A stretch of 64,000 nt of DNA from Doryteuthis pealeii (GCA_023376005.1 CM042142.1:54996229-55060228), one strand, 5' to 3'; positions 1 through 9,965 are shown, counted from the first letter of the stretch. A program made the numbers and translations. Notes: generated by a model not told the origin, from the sequence alone.

Positions 1-72
1 ATTACTCAATATAGTTTGTTAGAAGAAACTTTTTTTTCTAAAAAAAATAATCTGTGTGTGTATGTGTGTATT
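1..72. repeat. AT-rich leader with TG run
   Basis: AT-rich sequence with a short TG run near 53-69. No coding signal or recognisable element is visible before the foldback element that starts at about 73. Confidence 0.5.
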
Positions 73-215
73 AAACCTAAAATATTTGACTAATGAACAC
101 ATGAGTTCATTACTTTAAGTTTCATGTGGAAATATTTCTGTTTGATGATTGTGTGCTACACATGAAACTTCAAGTAATAAACTTTAAGAGTTCATAATTC
201 AAATATTTTAGGTTT
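73..215. mobile_element. Foldback (MITE-like) element, arms about 55 bp
   Basis: The outer sequence AAACCTAAAATATTTGA at 73 returns as its reverse complement ending near 215. The match continues inward through TGAACACATGAGTTCATTA and AAGTTTCATGT (to about 128; right arm from about 159) with small differences. About 30 bp separate the arms. The structure fits a non-autonomous inverted-repeat transposon. No target-site duplication could be fixed. Confidence 0.6.
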
Positions 216-383
216 GATACCAGCTCTTCCATAAAAAGATTGAGCACTTTTTATGCACAAAGTTTTTTTTATATGAATTTATTATAATTATTAGATCATT
301 ATAAATTACATTTAATTAAAGTTTAATCATTTTTTAATGAAATAATATATATATATATATATTATTATTATTATTATTATAAA
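216..383. repeat. AT-rich spacer with TA and TTA microsatellites
   Basis: Sequence of T, A and little else, ending in a (TA)n then (TTA)n run at about 346-380 that abuts a Helitron terminus. No gene signal. Confidence 0.5.
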
Positions 384-840
384 CTAGCAGAACCTGTGGA
401 TATACCACAGTATGATAATATAGTGAAATAGTTCAATATGTAAAAAGTATAATAATCTTGATTTAACACTTTCAATTTCTTTTTTTCTTGCCTTTTCATC
501 TTTTCATTATGTTCGATAGAAACAGATCAGTGTTATTGCTTCCGCACACTCACTCCCTCTCTCTAATTTCCTCTACTCTTTCTTTCTTTCTTATATTTTT
601 TCTGCATAGCATCTACTCTTTCTTCCCTTTCTTTATAATAAAAACAGAATGGTCCATAATTTAGCTGAGGTTATGACACTAATAAGAAATAAGAATACTG
701 CAGATAAGAAACAGCAGATAATTCATATTTACATTTTTGCATTTCATCTTGGATGATTTGGATGGTCTCATTTTTAACCAGATGGTGTTGTAAAATTATA
801 ACTGTTGTACTTTTAAGGAACACAAGTATTCATATATAGA
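384..840 (-). mobile_element. Helitron-like element, family B, copy 1
   Basis: Read on the minus strand, the element starts TC at 840, preceded by A. It ends with the hairpin CTGTGGTATATCCACAG, a short spacer and CTAG at 384, followed by T. A TC start, a 3' hairpin, a CTRR end and insertion between A and T without target duplication are Helitron hallmarks. It is 457 bp with no helicase or Rep coding, so non-autonomous. Three other copies of the family lie in the window. Confidence 0.65.
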
Positions 841-1205
841 TGATATTTCATTAGAGTTAAATAAGTTCCTTATTGCTTTTGCAAGAATATGCTTTAAGAA
901 TTTTTTTTTTTTTTACAGAAAAATAATGAAATTTTGCTTATTTTGGCAAAAATCATGCCTGAATATGACACGCAGAAACAGTTTATGCCTCATGGAAAAA
1001 GTTACAAACAGAAAGTAAATGATGGATAACTGAAAGTTAAACAAATGGTACAGCTGCTGCATCTGTCAGGAATGGTTTATAATTTTTTAAAAAGTAAAGA
1101 TAGCTGAGCTTAAGAATAAATAACTCTCTAAAACTCTAGAAAACTTTTGTCTGAAATTTTGATAATTTATATTATTTGGATTTTTTGGACTATTGTCCTC
1201 ATCTT
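841..1205. other. AT-rich spacer, nothing recognised
   Basis: AT-rich sequence with a poly-T run at about 901-914 and no long open frame. A short piece near 1175-1215 (ATTGTCCTCATCTTTATT) resembles an arm of the foldback element at 46.38 kb. Confidence 0.4.
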
Positions 1206-1603
1206 TATTTTACATATTATTAATTTTATTTATTTTTTTTTTTTTTTACATATTATTAATTTTACTTAATTTTTTTTTTTTTACATATTTTTTATTTTTT
1301 TTTACATATTATTAATTTTACTTAATTTTTTTTTTTACATATTTAATTTTACTTAATTTTTTTTTTTTTTACATATTATTAATTTTACTTAATTTTTTTT
1401 TTTTACATATTATTAATTTTACTTAATTTTATTTTTTTACATATTATTAATTTTACTTAATTTTATTTTTTTACATATTATTAATTTTACTTAATTTTAT
1501 TTTTTTACATTATTAATTTTACTTAATTTTTTTTTTTTACATTTATTAATTTTACTTAATTTTTTTTTTTTTCATATTATTAATTTTACTTTATTTTTAC
1601 ATA
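1206..1603. repeat. T-rich minisatellite, unit about 31-36 bp
   Basis: About ten tandem units of ACATATTATTAATTTTACTT separated by poly-T spacers of variable length. The spacer accounts for most of the length variation, which suggests replication slippage in the T runs. Confidence 0.8.
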
Positions 1604-1604
1604 A

Positions 1605-1712
1605 CATTTAGGTCTTTGTGTCCTCCAGCCTTCTTCAGATATCTCTTGTGGAACTTGGAATTGAACCCTTTATTCAATCCACAGGAATAGACCGTTCTCA
1701 TTGCATTAACCA
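1605..1712 (-). repeat. Dispersed repeat K, copy 1
   Basis: TCCTCCAGCCTTCTTCAGAT and the following 40 bases are the reverse complement of a segment near 11.24-11.31 kb (AAGAAGGCCGGAGG side). Two diverged copies indicate a dispersed family. Identity unknown. Confidence 0.45.
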
Positions 1713-1739
1713 TGACCAGGTACAAGTGTTAAGCTGTAT

Positions 1740-1830
1740 TAAGTATTCTATATTATCGCCCTTACTTTTGCTAGTATAATCGCCCTTGTCCAGGATTGAA
1801 CCTGCAACCTAGAGATGATTGTCACTTAGA
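1740..1830 (-). mobile_element. SINE-A head fragment
   Basis: On the minus strand this shows a degraded box-B-like segment (CCAGGATTGAACCTG on plus) followed by box-A remnants, as in the tRNA-like head of SINE-A. It is truncated, with no body. Confidence 0.4.
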
Positions 1831-1894
1831 ACTGTATTAACTCAACCCTTATATCCATTGTGCCATGTGTTCAATAATCTGAAAAATCCATCTT

Positions 1895-1965
1895 GAAGAC
1901 TTTCCCACCCTGTTGAATACACTGACTGTATCCTCTGTGAAGGCATAAAACCACCATAATAAAGA
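1895..1965 (-). repeat. Rep-C tail fragment
   Basis: CTGTTGAATACACTGACTGT on plus is the reverse complement of the Rep-C end (ACAGTCAGTGTATTC...), also seen near 51.34 kb. It is a short piece in the opposite orientation to the next Rep-C part. Confidence 0.45.
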
Positions 1966-1999
1966 AGAACACGGCAATTGAGAGGAATAAGACCACCAC

Positions 2000-2425
2000 A
2001 AAGTGGAGTGTTACAAGTCATGGAATGCTCAACCACCAGGATTCCATCCTTAAGCACCATATATATATTTACCAACCCCTCTGCACGAGCAGGATGCGAC
2101 ACAAGGTCAATTTCTTAAGCAGAGTTTAACAGGTTTGAATTCAGAGTTTTTCTTCTCCTAGACCGGTTGCCTAACCAAGGTTAAAGAGCCCAGTCTGCCT
2201 AACTATTTGCCCATAGCTGGAGGGGGAGTAGGATTCATACCTTTCCCAAGGGTATTAGCGCTAATTGAAATGCAATTACCCCGTCCAGGATTTGAACTTG
2301 GAGCGTCGAGTCCATATATGGCCACACACAGCCATCAGGTGGCTCCATTGGGTGGGTTGGGCGGTCTTACCATACTGCAGAGGTGCAGTCTGTGTATTCT
2401 ACAGCCCCAGCTGACAGGGCCTTAA
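2000..2425 (+). repeat. Rep-C 3' part, split by a SINE-A
   Basis: The left part (2000-2064) reads GTCATGGAATGCTCAACCAC through CCTTAAGCACCATAT. The right part (about 2313-2425) continues ATGGCCACACACAGCCATCA through the Rep-C end AGTCTGTGTATTCTACAGCC. Other copies (for example 22.62-22.77 kb) run uninterrupted across this point. A minus-strand SINE-A occupies the gap. Confidence 0.6.
2065..2312 (-). mobile_element. SINE-A, nested in Rep-C
   Basis: Minus strand: box-B-like GTTCAAATCCTGGACGG, then CGCTAATACCCTTGGGAAAG, AACCTTGGTTAGGCAACCGG and the ACCTTGTGTCGCATCCTGC tail. The box A end is truncated or diverged. Short ATATAT-type repeats at both junctions are consistent with a target duplication of about 7 bp. 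Confidence 0.7.
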
Positions 2426-3259
2426 AAAGTTAAGAAAAAATGAGTTTCACATAAATATACAAAAAAGCAGCATTGGTCAGAAATTAAACACTTTTTTTTT
2501 TTTTTCTCCCTGTTCTTGCTCGGCACAGAAAATGGTTATTTGTGGACAAGACAGTAATTGGCAGTAGAAAGCACAGTTATTATGAGAATCCCAAACAAAG
2601 AAAATCACCGTTGGATCCAGGAAAACCTTTGACATCTCAACCTAAATGGAAACTACAAGGGAAAAAAAATGTTCTCTATTATTTGATGATATTCAAAAGG
2701 AATTCTTTATAATGAATAGGTGGAACCTGGACAATCCATTATAATGCTCCGTTGAGTAACTGGCTTATTTGATTGATACAATGGAATCATAAAGACCGTT
2801 CTCTCATACTGTCAATAACTCTTAGAAAGAGTCATTAACATACCGAAAATTATTTGGACAACTGAATCTGTTCTTGGAATTCTTGATATTGTTAACAACA
2901 ACATCATTTCAGCCAACACATTCTACAGCCTTCATATATATATATATAGCGATGCTGATAAATTTTTGATTTAGTGTATCCTGGGATGCACATATTTGCT
3001 TTGAAGGAGTCCCTGGAAATTTGATGGGTCCCAACTAAAGTTTCTTAATAAATTGTGGAGTTTTTATTCATGATCTGGGAAAACAACTAAAACTGTCTAA
3101 CTCCTACCTTGTAACCTATTCTGTGTAATTCGTTTCTAAGAAACTATTGAAATATATTTACAGTTAGCTTGAAATGGTGAGGGAAGAAAATAGAAAACAC
3201 TGGGACACATTAATATGGTTTTCCTACATCAGAGATGCAGGACGTGTACCTATCAATAT

Positions 3260-3260
<1 letters not shown>
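2426..3260. other. AT-rich spacer, nothing recognised
   Basis: No coding signal. It contains a poly-T run at about 2491-2505 and a short TA microsatellite at about 2935-2947. Confidence 0.4.
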
Positions 3261-3296
<36 letters not shown>

Positions 3297-3774
3297 ATAC
3301 TTGGGTTCCTTAAGCATACAACCGTTATCATCTTGCAACACCCTCATGTTAAAAATGAGACTGTCCAAATCACCTAAAATGAAATGCAAAAGAGTAAATC
3401 CTGATTATCGGGTGTTGCTTATCTGCTAAATTCTTATTTCTTATGAGTGTCATCACCTCAGCTAAATAATGGACCATTGCATTTTTATTAGAAAGAAAGG
3501 GAGGGAAAAGGACATGCTAAACAGAAAAATATGTATAAGAAAGAGAGTAGGGGAAAATAAAAAGAGGGGGTGAGCAGAATTAATAATGCTAATCTGTTTA
3601 AATCAAACATAATGAAAAGATGAAAAGAAGGAAAGAAAGAAAAAAGGGTGAGAGTTAAATCATGACTATTATACTTTTTACACATTGAACTATTAGAAAT
3701 AGCTCTTAAGTAAACATATCAAACATTGTAATAATTAAATTATCATACTATGGTATATCCACAGGCCCGGCTAG
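3261..3774 (+). mobile_element. Helitron-like element, family B, copy 2
   Basis: The 3' end shows the hairpin remnant ATGGTATATCCACAG, a 6-base spacer and CTAG at 3771-3774 followed by T. The body matches copy 1 in reverse and the 47.16-kb copy directly. The 5' end has a TA microsatellite expansion, so the TC start (about 3258-3261) is uncertain. No open frame of interest. Confidence 0.6.
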
Positions 3775-3807
3775 TCTGGTATAAAAGTTCAAGAGAAAAA
3801 AAATTTC

Positions 3808-3990
3808 TTGATTGATTTCAACCTCTCTTGGGTTATTTTATGCCGAGGGATCAGGGAATCATGTTCATATTTACATGTTTCTTAAGAGGTTTTGTTTTGC
3901 ACATGGTCCTATCAAATACAAATAATTTTTTAACAGTTCTATTTGACCAATAGATGGGAACCTAACAGGTACTTCCACAGGTATATATAT
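3808..3990 (+). repeat. Rep-C start region
   Basis: TTTCAACCTCTCTTGGG and GTTATTTTATGCCGAGGG are the Rep-C core. They are followed by ATAGATGGGAACCTAACAGG, as in other Rep-C copies. Truncated where SINE-B begins. Confidence 0.6.
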
Positions 3991-4002
3991 TGGTTTATGT
4001 GT

Positions 4003-4252
4003 ATATAGCTCAGTCGGTAGTGCATCTGCCTAGGAACCACAAGGAGTTCAATATTGGCCCTAGCCAACTCAGCGCATGAATATCAGAGCTTGGATCTGTG
4101 CTGTAAAGTAAGGAGCTGATGGTAGGTGTGGTGCTTCACCTGAGACCCAAAAACAATAACCCTAGTCTAGCACTAGTGAAAAGGGAATAGACTCCCTCAT
4201 TGTCTGGCTGATACCAACAATCGGCCCCTCTACCAACTTTACGTTTGCTTAT
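4003..4252 (+). mobile_element. SINE-B
   Basis: TAGCTCAGTCGGTAGTGCA (box A region) and GGAGTTCAATATTGG (box B region) form a tRNA-like head. The family body follows: CAACTCAGCGCATGA, AGGAGCTGATGGTAGGTGTG, CTAGCACTAGTGAAAAGGGA, GCTGATACCAACAATCGGCC. Transcription would be by Pol III from the internal boxes if active. The head is diverged. Confidence 0.75.
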
Positions 4253-4644
4253 TCCTGGTCACTGACTGATGATCCAAAACTTTATGATCAGCAACATGTG
4301 GCAATGATGATTGTAACAGTCAAAACAATTTTGGTGTCATTACAATTGATTTTGCTGAGTATCTATTGGAAATAAACTGAGGAAGAAATTAAATGGTCAA
4401 CTGTTCATATGGATGGCCAAAATATTGATATAAGAAGTGACCAGAGGCTCTCCTGCTAAGTATAAGCTATTAGAAGAGTGTATAGATATTTTTAATCAAG
4501 GTGAATATGTATGATAAGTACACTAATACTTGTGCAGCTGATACAGACCAGTCAGAGTAGCAATGATAATAATAATCATTTTTTTATACAGAGTCATATG
4601 GTTTCAAGTATTCTTATTTAATCCTAAAAATCTTCAAGCAGATG
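4253..4644. other. Spacer, nothing recognised
   Basis: AT-rich, no coding signal. A piece near 4600 (ATGGTTTCAAGTATTCTTAT) matches the unit of the tandem array at 49.39 kb. Confidence 0.4.
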
Positions 4645-4648
4645 TAAG

Positions 4649-5131
4649 TGTTGTATACCCTTCATTACTTCTTACTTCTAGTCGTCTTTTCTTCTGGTCG
4701 GCTTTGGTTCTATCTTCTATCATCTTGGATATCTTCTAAGGTCTGGACTTTCTTGGGGACTTCGAATCTGGTCTTCTATGGGGATTTCTCGTTATCAGAA
4801 GTCCTGTGTCATTGTTAGTTTTTAGGTAATAAACACAAGACTTCGATTTACTTTTAATCTTATTTTATTGTTAATCCCCAAACCAGACATTTGCGCAGAT
4901 CCTTACATCCTACGAGCTCAGTTTCTAACTCCTACTGACTGAGTTACTTACTCCTTAAACTGGAAGACAGGGTCTTCTATGCCTTCCGGTTCTCACGATT
5001 TATCCCCGGAAGGCAAGGTGAGAGTGAGGTCAAGCGCCGTCACTCACTCTCAAGGCCATCAGCTGCACTAATCGCCATTATGTTTCTACACTACCTTATA
5101 TAAGTATTAGGGATCCAATAATTATGTAACA
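4649..5131 (+). mobile_element. Solo LTR, family LTR-A, copy 1
   Basis: The 483-bp segment begins TGTTG and ends TAACA, and is flanked on both sides by the 4-bp direct repeat TAAG (4645-4648 and 5132-5135). A polyadenylation signal AATAAA lies at 4828-4833, as expected for the R region. A second copy lies at 43.2 kb with its own, different 4-bp duplication. No gag or pol remains, so this is an LTR left by recombination between two LTRs. The 4-bp duplication is compatible with a Ty3/Gypsy- or Pao-type element; the class is inferred. Confidence 0.85.
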
Positions 5132-5135
5132 TAAG

Positions 5136-5548
5136 GTTCAAAGTCATAATTGAACATACAACTCTGACACATTTCTGAGACAAACCTTTTTATATAATAC
5201 AGCACATGAATAAACAAGATACATAAACAATAGGAGATAGAATAGAATAGTGTACATAAACATACATACATAAAAGTTACAGACATGAGACTAAGGATAG
5301 TCATGCTGTATAAATCCTTTACAGTGATGGTGGGGGGGAGGCCGAAGCCCCACCGAGAAAGGGGTAGATAGACTCTAGCCCATATCAGTTCGTTGAGAAG
5401 ATGTAGCTAAAAGAGGAAGAGAAGTTTAAATTAGGCGCTTATATACCAGACTTCCTGGTGGCCAGGATGTAAACCCAGTGGGAAGATAACTCTTCCAGGC
5501 AAAGGGAAGATAATCCCCACACAGATATTTGACGCATAAATAGGAGCT
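5136..5548. other. Spacer, nothing recognised
   Basis: No gene signal. It includes a G-run with flanking GGCCGAAGCCCC near 5325-5355, locally richer in G and C than its surroundings. Confidence 0.35.
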
Positions 5549-5935
5549 GAACAGGTATTACCCCTTTGTATCAGAGTGGATCTGGGAGTAATGCAAGGAA
5601 GAGATACTTCATACTCCAACAGAGCTTCAGAACTGAAGACTTACTATCAGATGCAGCTTAGTGTCATACTCCGGACAGCCCACTTGTTGGAGTCATACCC
5701 CTCTGCAGTCAGTGTATTCTAGCCCTGCTGACATAGCTGTAACTCAGGTATTACCATTTTGTATCAAATTGAGCTGGGAGTAATGACAACGAAGAAGTAC
5801 TCCATGTTCTCCAGAGCTTCAAAACTGGAGGCTTACCAAAGGATTCAATTTAGTCATACCCAGGACTCTTCATTAGTAGGACAGAAGGGATCTTACCCCT
5901 CCGCATTGAGTATATTCTAAGCCCGCCAACAAGAT
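5549..5935 (+). repeat. Two tandem Rep-C middle/3' segments
   Basis: Two consecutive copies of about 187 bp. Each runs from GGTATTACC.. through AGTGGATCTGGGAGTAATG (or its variant), the AGCTTCA(G/A)AACTG segment, AGTGTCATAC-like text and the TGTATTCTA end. They differ by many substitutions, so the duplication is old. Confidence 0.6.
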
Positions 5936-6340
5936 GGATGAGCAGATGAAGCTGGACAAATATTTTTTTTAAACTTAGGAATGTGGCTGCATCTTTTTGC
6001 TACCTGCTTATTTTCAAGCCAATTCATTCAATTTTCATTTATGGCTGTTCTTGCAAAAATCTATGAAATATCAGCAAATTGCAAGGTTTCCTTAGTTTTT
6101 GCTAATTGTGCAAGAAAAAAAAATTTTTTTTTCAGAAGTCCTGAAGCAAGTGTGAAACAGAATCCTGTAAATTTTAGAGATATTTTGTTAGATTATGATA
6201 CATTTTTATCACCTTTCTTAAAATCCAGCAAAAATATTTCAGGTTAATACATAGTAAGCAGAAAAATAGTTTTTGCAAGTCAAAACTATTCTCACACACA
6301 ACATATATATACATATATATAAAATAGTATCTGTATACTG
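5936..6340. other. AT-rich spacer, nothing recognised
   Basis: A frame of 88 codons is open on the plus strand at 5981-6247 but has AT-driven composition and no recognisable motif. I do not call it a gene. Confidence 0.4.
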
Positions 6341-6354
6341 TGTCTAGATGTGGA

Positions 6355-6430
6355 GACACACGTGGCATAACAGTTATTGTCATAAGAAATTGACTCGATG
6401 AACTAAGTTCAAATCATGGATGAAATGAAA
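6355..6430 (+). mobile_element. SINE-A head fragment
   Basis: GTGGCATAACAGTTATTGTC and AAGTTCAAATCATGG are diverged box A and box B of the SINE-A head. The body is absent; the sequence runs into CA and TA microsatellites. Confidence 0.55.
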
Positions 6431-6542
6431 CACACACACACACATATATATAATGCGTATATATATATATATATTATATATTATATATATAATATGTATG
6501 TATATATATATGCATTATATATATATATATATATATATACGC

Positions 6543-6576
<34 letters not shown>

Positions 6577-6577
6577 T

Positions 6578-6633
<56 letters not shown>

Positions 6634-6658
6634 GCGTATATATATATAATACATATAT
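6431..6658. repeat. Compound CA / TA microsatellite
   Basis: A (CA)n start, then (TA)n tracts broken at intervals by TGCAT and GCG(TA). Both strands are open in one frame only because the text is Tyr/Ile codon repeats. Confidence 0.85.
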
Positions 6659-6785
6659 AATGATAGAAAGGGATATGAACATGAATGCAGATATAGAAAT
6701 ATCCAGACCTAAAGTGGCCTCAAGAGGAAGCGACGCATACACAGAAAAATATGTTGGCCCAAATATCCAGTGCTTAATCAGTGCT
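6659..6785 (+). repeat. Dispersed repeat D, copy 1
   Basis: TGATAGAAAGGGATATGAAC through GTTGGCCCAAATATCCAGTG. A close copy occurs at 10.56-10.69 kb, also directly after a (TA)n tract. Identity unknown. The two copies share the exit text CAGTGCTTAATCAGTGC. Confidence 0.65.
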
Positions 6786-6945
6786 AATATCCCTGGGAAA
6801 AGTATGGATCCATTTCTTACCCCCCTGTTATGGGTAAATAGTAGGGCAGACTGGACTCTTTAGCCTTGGCAAGGCAACCAATCTAGAAGGAAAAACACTG
6901 AATTCAAAACCTGAAGAGTAATTTCCAAGGAATCCGTGTCACAGT
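6786..6945 (+). mobile_element. SINE-A body fragment
   Basis: GCTAATATCCCTGGGAAAAG, GGGTAAATAGTAGGGCAGAC, CTTGGCAAGGCAACCAATCT, then the tail region. The tRNA-like head is missing. Confidence 0.65.
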
Positions 6946-7027
6946 AGAGCATCATTCTTCTGTTATTAGCCCATCTAAAATGTGTAGCTGGTCCTACACA
7001 AGCATTCACCACTATGTAAACAAATCA

Positions 7028-7313
7028 TGAAAGCATGTGGTGTAATGGTTATCATCTTAGTAAATAGACTCAGCTACCTGAGTTCAAATACTGATGAGAC
7101 TGTTTGCATTTCATATAGCGCTTATACCCTACCCTTGGGAAAGGTCTGCATACAACTATTCTCCCTCCAACTCTGGGTAAAATAATAGAGCAGTTTGGGC
7201 TCTTACCTTGGTTAGGCAACCAGTCAGGGAGAAGGAAAACTGAAGTGAAACCTGTTAAACTGTTTAAGAAATTGATTGTGTCACATCCTTTTGATGCAGA
7301 GAGGTTGGAGTAT
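7028..7313 (+). mobile_element. SINE-A, near full length
   Basis: Box-A-like GTGGTGTAATGGTTATCAT and box-B-like GAGTTCAAATACTGA, then the body CCCTTGGGAAAGGTCTGC, CTTGGTTAGGCAACCAGTCA and a tail GATTGTGTCACATCC ending in GGTTGGAG(TA)n. The internal boxes are a Pol III type 2 promoter remnant. Confidence 0.8.
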
Positions 7314-7722
7314 ATATATATATATATATATATATATAACATCTGCTAGGATTTGTATTATTTAACAGTCATGAAAATCTATGGTTAAACCCATATATAT
7401 AAGCAATCCTCTTAAAAAACTGTTTTATAATGCACATTATATAAGTACACTTATTTTTATATTATCACATAACTACTTTCAGATATTAGTTTGCAGCACA
7501 GGAAGATTTTTGTACATTATTTAAAAAAAGTAAAATTAGTAAATCTTTAAAATAATGCTGCCTAAAGTAACAGAAAAATTGAAAAAATTCTAAAAAGAAA
7601 ACTTTTATCAATTAATAAACTCCAAACAATCATTCATACACTCAATATAAAACCCATCAGTTATAATGTCAAATTTCAACAGCCTGAATCCCTGAGGGTA
7701 CTGAAATAATGAAAGACTATCT

Positions 7723-7761
<39 letters not shown>
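7314..7761. other. AT-rich spacer with TA and TG microsatellites
   Basis: (TA)n at 7314-7337, an unrecognised AT-rich stretch, then (TG)n(TA)n at about 7721-7765 that abuts the next element. No coding signal. Confidence 0.5.
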
Positions 7762-7766
<5 letters not shown>

Positions 7767-8146
7767 AAGATTTTGAAGGCAATTTACAATGCAATATGTG
7801 TTGAATTTATTTGACTTTTGTTTTTTTTCAAAACTAAATATTTTCGGAAGTAAAATTCCATCTCCAGAGTTATTGAAAGTTGAAAGTATTGAAAGTACTA
7901 GGTGATTTTTTTATAGTACTTATCCCACGGCGATATTGTAATCTTCTGTTGTTTATGAAGTTGATGAACACTGTATATTTGAAAAAAAAAATTTTCCGTG
8001 ATGTTAAATCGGCTAATTCCGTGATGTTAACTCGGCTTGGCTGTTCCTGTGCGTGGTAAATGTTCGAAATTCTTTTAATTTTTACTATAAATATAAGCCT
8101 TGCTCAACACATATTGCATTGTAAATTGCCTTCAAAATCTTTATAT
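7762..8146. mobile_element. MITE with perfect 43-bp terminal inverted repeats
   Basis: The left end, 7762-7804, starts ATATAAAGATTTTGAAGG and runs through AATTTACAATGCAATATGTG. It is matched base for base by the reverse complement at 8104-8146. The 300-bp interior is not palindromic and carries a direct repeat TTCCGTGATGTTAA. No transposase, so non-autonomous. The outer flanks are TG/TA on the left and TA/CA on the right, mirror images of each other. Superfamily unknown. Confidence 0.8.
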
Positions 8147-8207
8147 TACACACACACACAATGCTTCAATGATACTATAAAGAAACAAACTTTATATATA
8201 TCATATG

Positions 8208-8460
8208 CTAGAAGTGGCTACCCAGCTTTGCTTGGGTAGAGAGGGGACAATAAAAAGTTAGTCTCACAGATCTATTGATTGTTTTGGTCTTATATATTTG
8301 ATTTGTTAATGTTTTAATCACCAATGATTTTCTTTTCTTTTACTAATCAAATCCTTATTTTTAAACATCTTCATGAATGTAGATAAAATCTTCATTATTT
8401 TTGCACAAAAAGCAAGCTCTATTGATAGTGAATGAGTATATATATTTACTGTCATTAATT
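8208..8460 (-). mobile_element. Helitron-like element, family C, copy 1 (5' end unclear)
   Basis: Read on minus, the end is a hairpin ACCCAAGCAAAGCTGGGT, then AGCCACTT and CTAG at 8208-8211. The body (TTTTTGCACAAAAAGCAAG) matches the copy at 56.33-56.63 kb. The base after CTAG is C rather than the usual T. The 5' end could not be fixed. Confidence 0.5.
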
Positions 8461-8502
8461 GTTTTATTTTAACTGATTCCTCTGGACATACAGGTCCTTT
8501 AT

Positions 8503-8561
8503 ATATATATACACACACACACACACATATACACACGCATTTCTCTCTCTCTCTATACATT

Positions 8562-8593
<32 letters not shown>

Positions 8594-8609
8594 AACACAC
8601 ACACACACA

Positions 8610-8649
<40 letters not shown>

Positions 8650-8707
8650 CATTTCTCTCTCTCTCTCTATATATATATATACACACACACACACATATAC
8701 ACACGCA

Positions 8708-8739
<32 letters not shown>

Positions 8740-8742
8740 CAT
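8503..8742. repeat. Compound microsatellite (TA, CA, CT)
   Basis: Alternating blocks of (TA)n, (CA)n, ATACACACGCATTT and (CT)n. The block set at 8503-8560 returns at about 8672-8730, so a compound unit of about 170 bp has itself been duplicated. Open frames here are repeat artefacts. Confidence 0.85.
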
Positions 8743-8745
8743 GCA

Positions 8746-8870
8746 CAGGGTGTCCATAAAGTCCTGCATAAGATTTAAAATACACCTACGAAGTTGGTGT
8801 CGATTAGTGTGTGGTGACTGTTGTCTGTAAAGGTTTGTGAAGCTGGAGGATTGGAATATTTTTATGTTTT
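8746..8870 (+). mobile_element. Tc1/mariner-like terminal fragment (tentative)
   Basis: GGGTGTCCATAAAGTCC resembles the terminal repeats of many mariner-type transposons. The following 100 bases show no transposase and no matching right end, so this is a fragment at best. Confidence 0.3.
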
Positions 8871-8879
8871 GGAGCATTT

Positions 8880-9240
8880 TAGAGATTTTGTGAATTTTTG
8901 AATTCTCAGAACAGACTCAGCTGGATACTGATCACTCCACAAAGCTCTACCGCTAGGAACCAGGCACAAACTGAAGCTCACACATATGGCTAATGTTTTA
9001 AAATTGCATGTATCCCCTTGGTATTCCTCTGTTAAGGCACTGGGCAATAAAATCAGCCCTACCCCTTTAAATTGGGGGAGCAGGTGTTGCCTGGGTGTAT
9101 AGCCCCCTGGGATCACACTGATATTAAAATATCTTACCGGTCCAATGGCCAAAGCCACTGGACAAAGGACCTGAAGGCTGGGTAAGTATATATAAGTCAG
9201 TATATTGTTAATAAAAGGATTTTTTTTCATGTATGCTTTT
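8880..9240. other. Unrecognised moderate-GC stretch
   Basis: A stretch less AT-rich than its surroundings, with CCCCCTGGGATCACACTG and CAGGTGTTGCCTGGGTG. A 122-codon minus frame (8862-9230) covers it but lacks recognisable motifs. It could be an old repeat. I see no second copy. Confidence 0.3.
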
Positions 9241-9899
9241 TAGAATGACTAGTTGTAGTGTAATTATTATGGTCTACTGAGAATTTGGGATTGAAAAGAA
9301 AATCAGATTTCTGGAGAAAGAGAAGAAAAAAGAAATAAGAATAGAAAGAAGATAAAATTTGTAATTCAAAGTGTCAGCCAGTGACTGGTCAATGACCCCT
9401 GAACTAGATTTAAAAATAAAAACGGAAGTCCTAGGTTTCCTGTAGAGGGCAGAAGCAGATGTCTCCCTTGCCCCGCCCCCGGGACCACAAACGGAAGTAA
9501 AGAGAATTCAGTCTCTCTTTCGCCCGGCCCGAGAAAGATCAGACATATTGGGGGGGGGGGCTCTGTCATGATATGTCTAGGCTAGCAGCAAACAGGAATG
9601 TGATTTATGATAGAACAGCTTTACCCTCACTCTTTCTCTCTCTCTCTGAAAAAAGAACCCACAAACCTAGAAATAAATAAACAACCCCTTTTTTACTATA
9701 CAACTTTCGTATGTTGTTTCTTCAAGCTAATGACTACTACTACCTGACTTGATCCACTACGCAACACTAGTATACTCATTCCTATTGATTTATCTTATGG
9801 TGGAACTATTCCGTGTAGTAAATCAATGTTATAAATTATATATTACACACATGCACATGCAGTCATGCAAATAAACTCACATAGGATACCAAATTCTCA
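9241..9899. other. GC-elevated stretch, possible LTR remnant
   Basis: 9372 begins TGTCAGCC. A G run lies at about 9550-9560, a CT run at about 9631-9646 and AATAAA near 9675, an order that resembles an LTR. No matching ends or target duplication could be found, so this is only a suspicion. Confidence 0.25.
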
Positions 9900-9916
9900 C
9901 TGATATAAATGCATAG

Positions 9917-9918
<2 letters not shown>

Positions 9919-9965
<47 letters not shown>
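9919..9965. repeat. (TA)n microsatellite
   Basis: About 45 bases of uninterrupted TA. Confidence 0.95.

Noticed and set aside
6416..6742. Tyr/Ile repeat proteins on both strands
   Set aside because: Pure TA microsatellite readings.
9372..9780. Solo LTR
   Set aside because: Starts TG and has AATAAA, but no matching end, target duplication or second copy. Kept only as a low-confidence spacer note.
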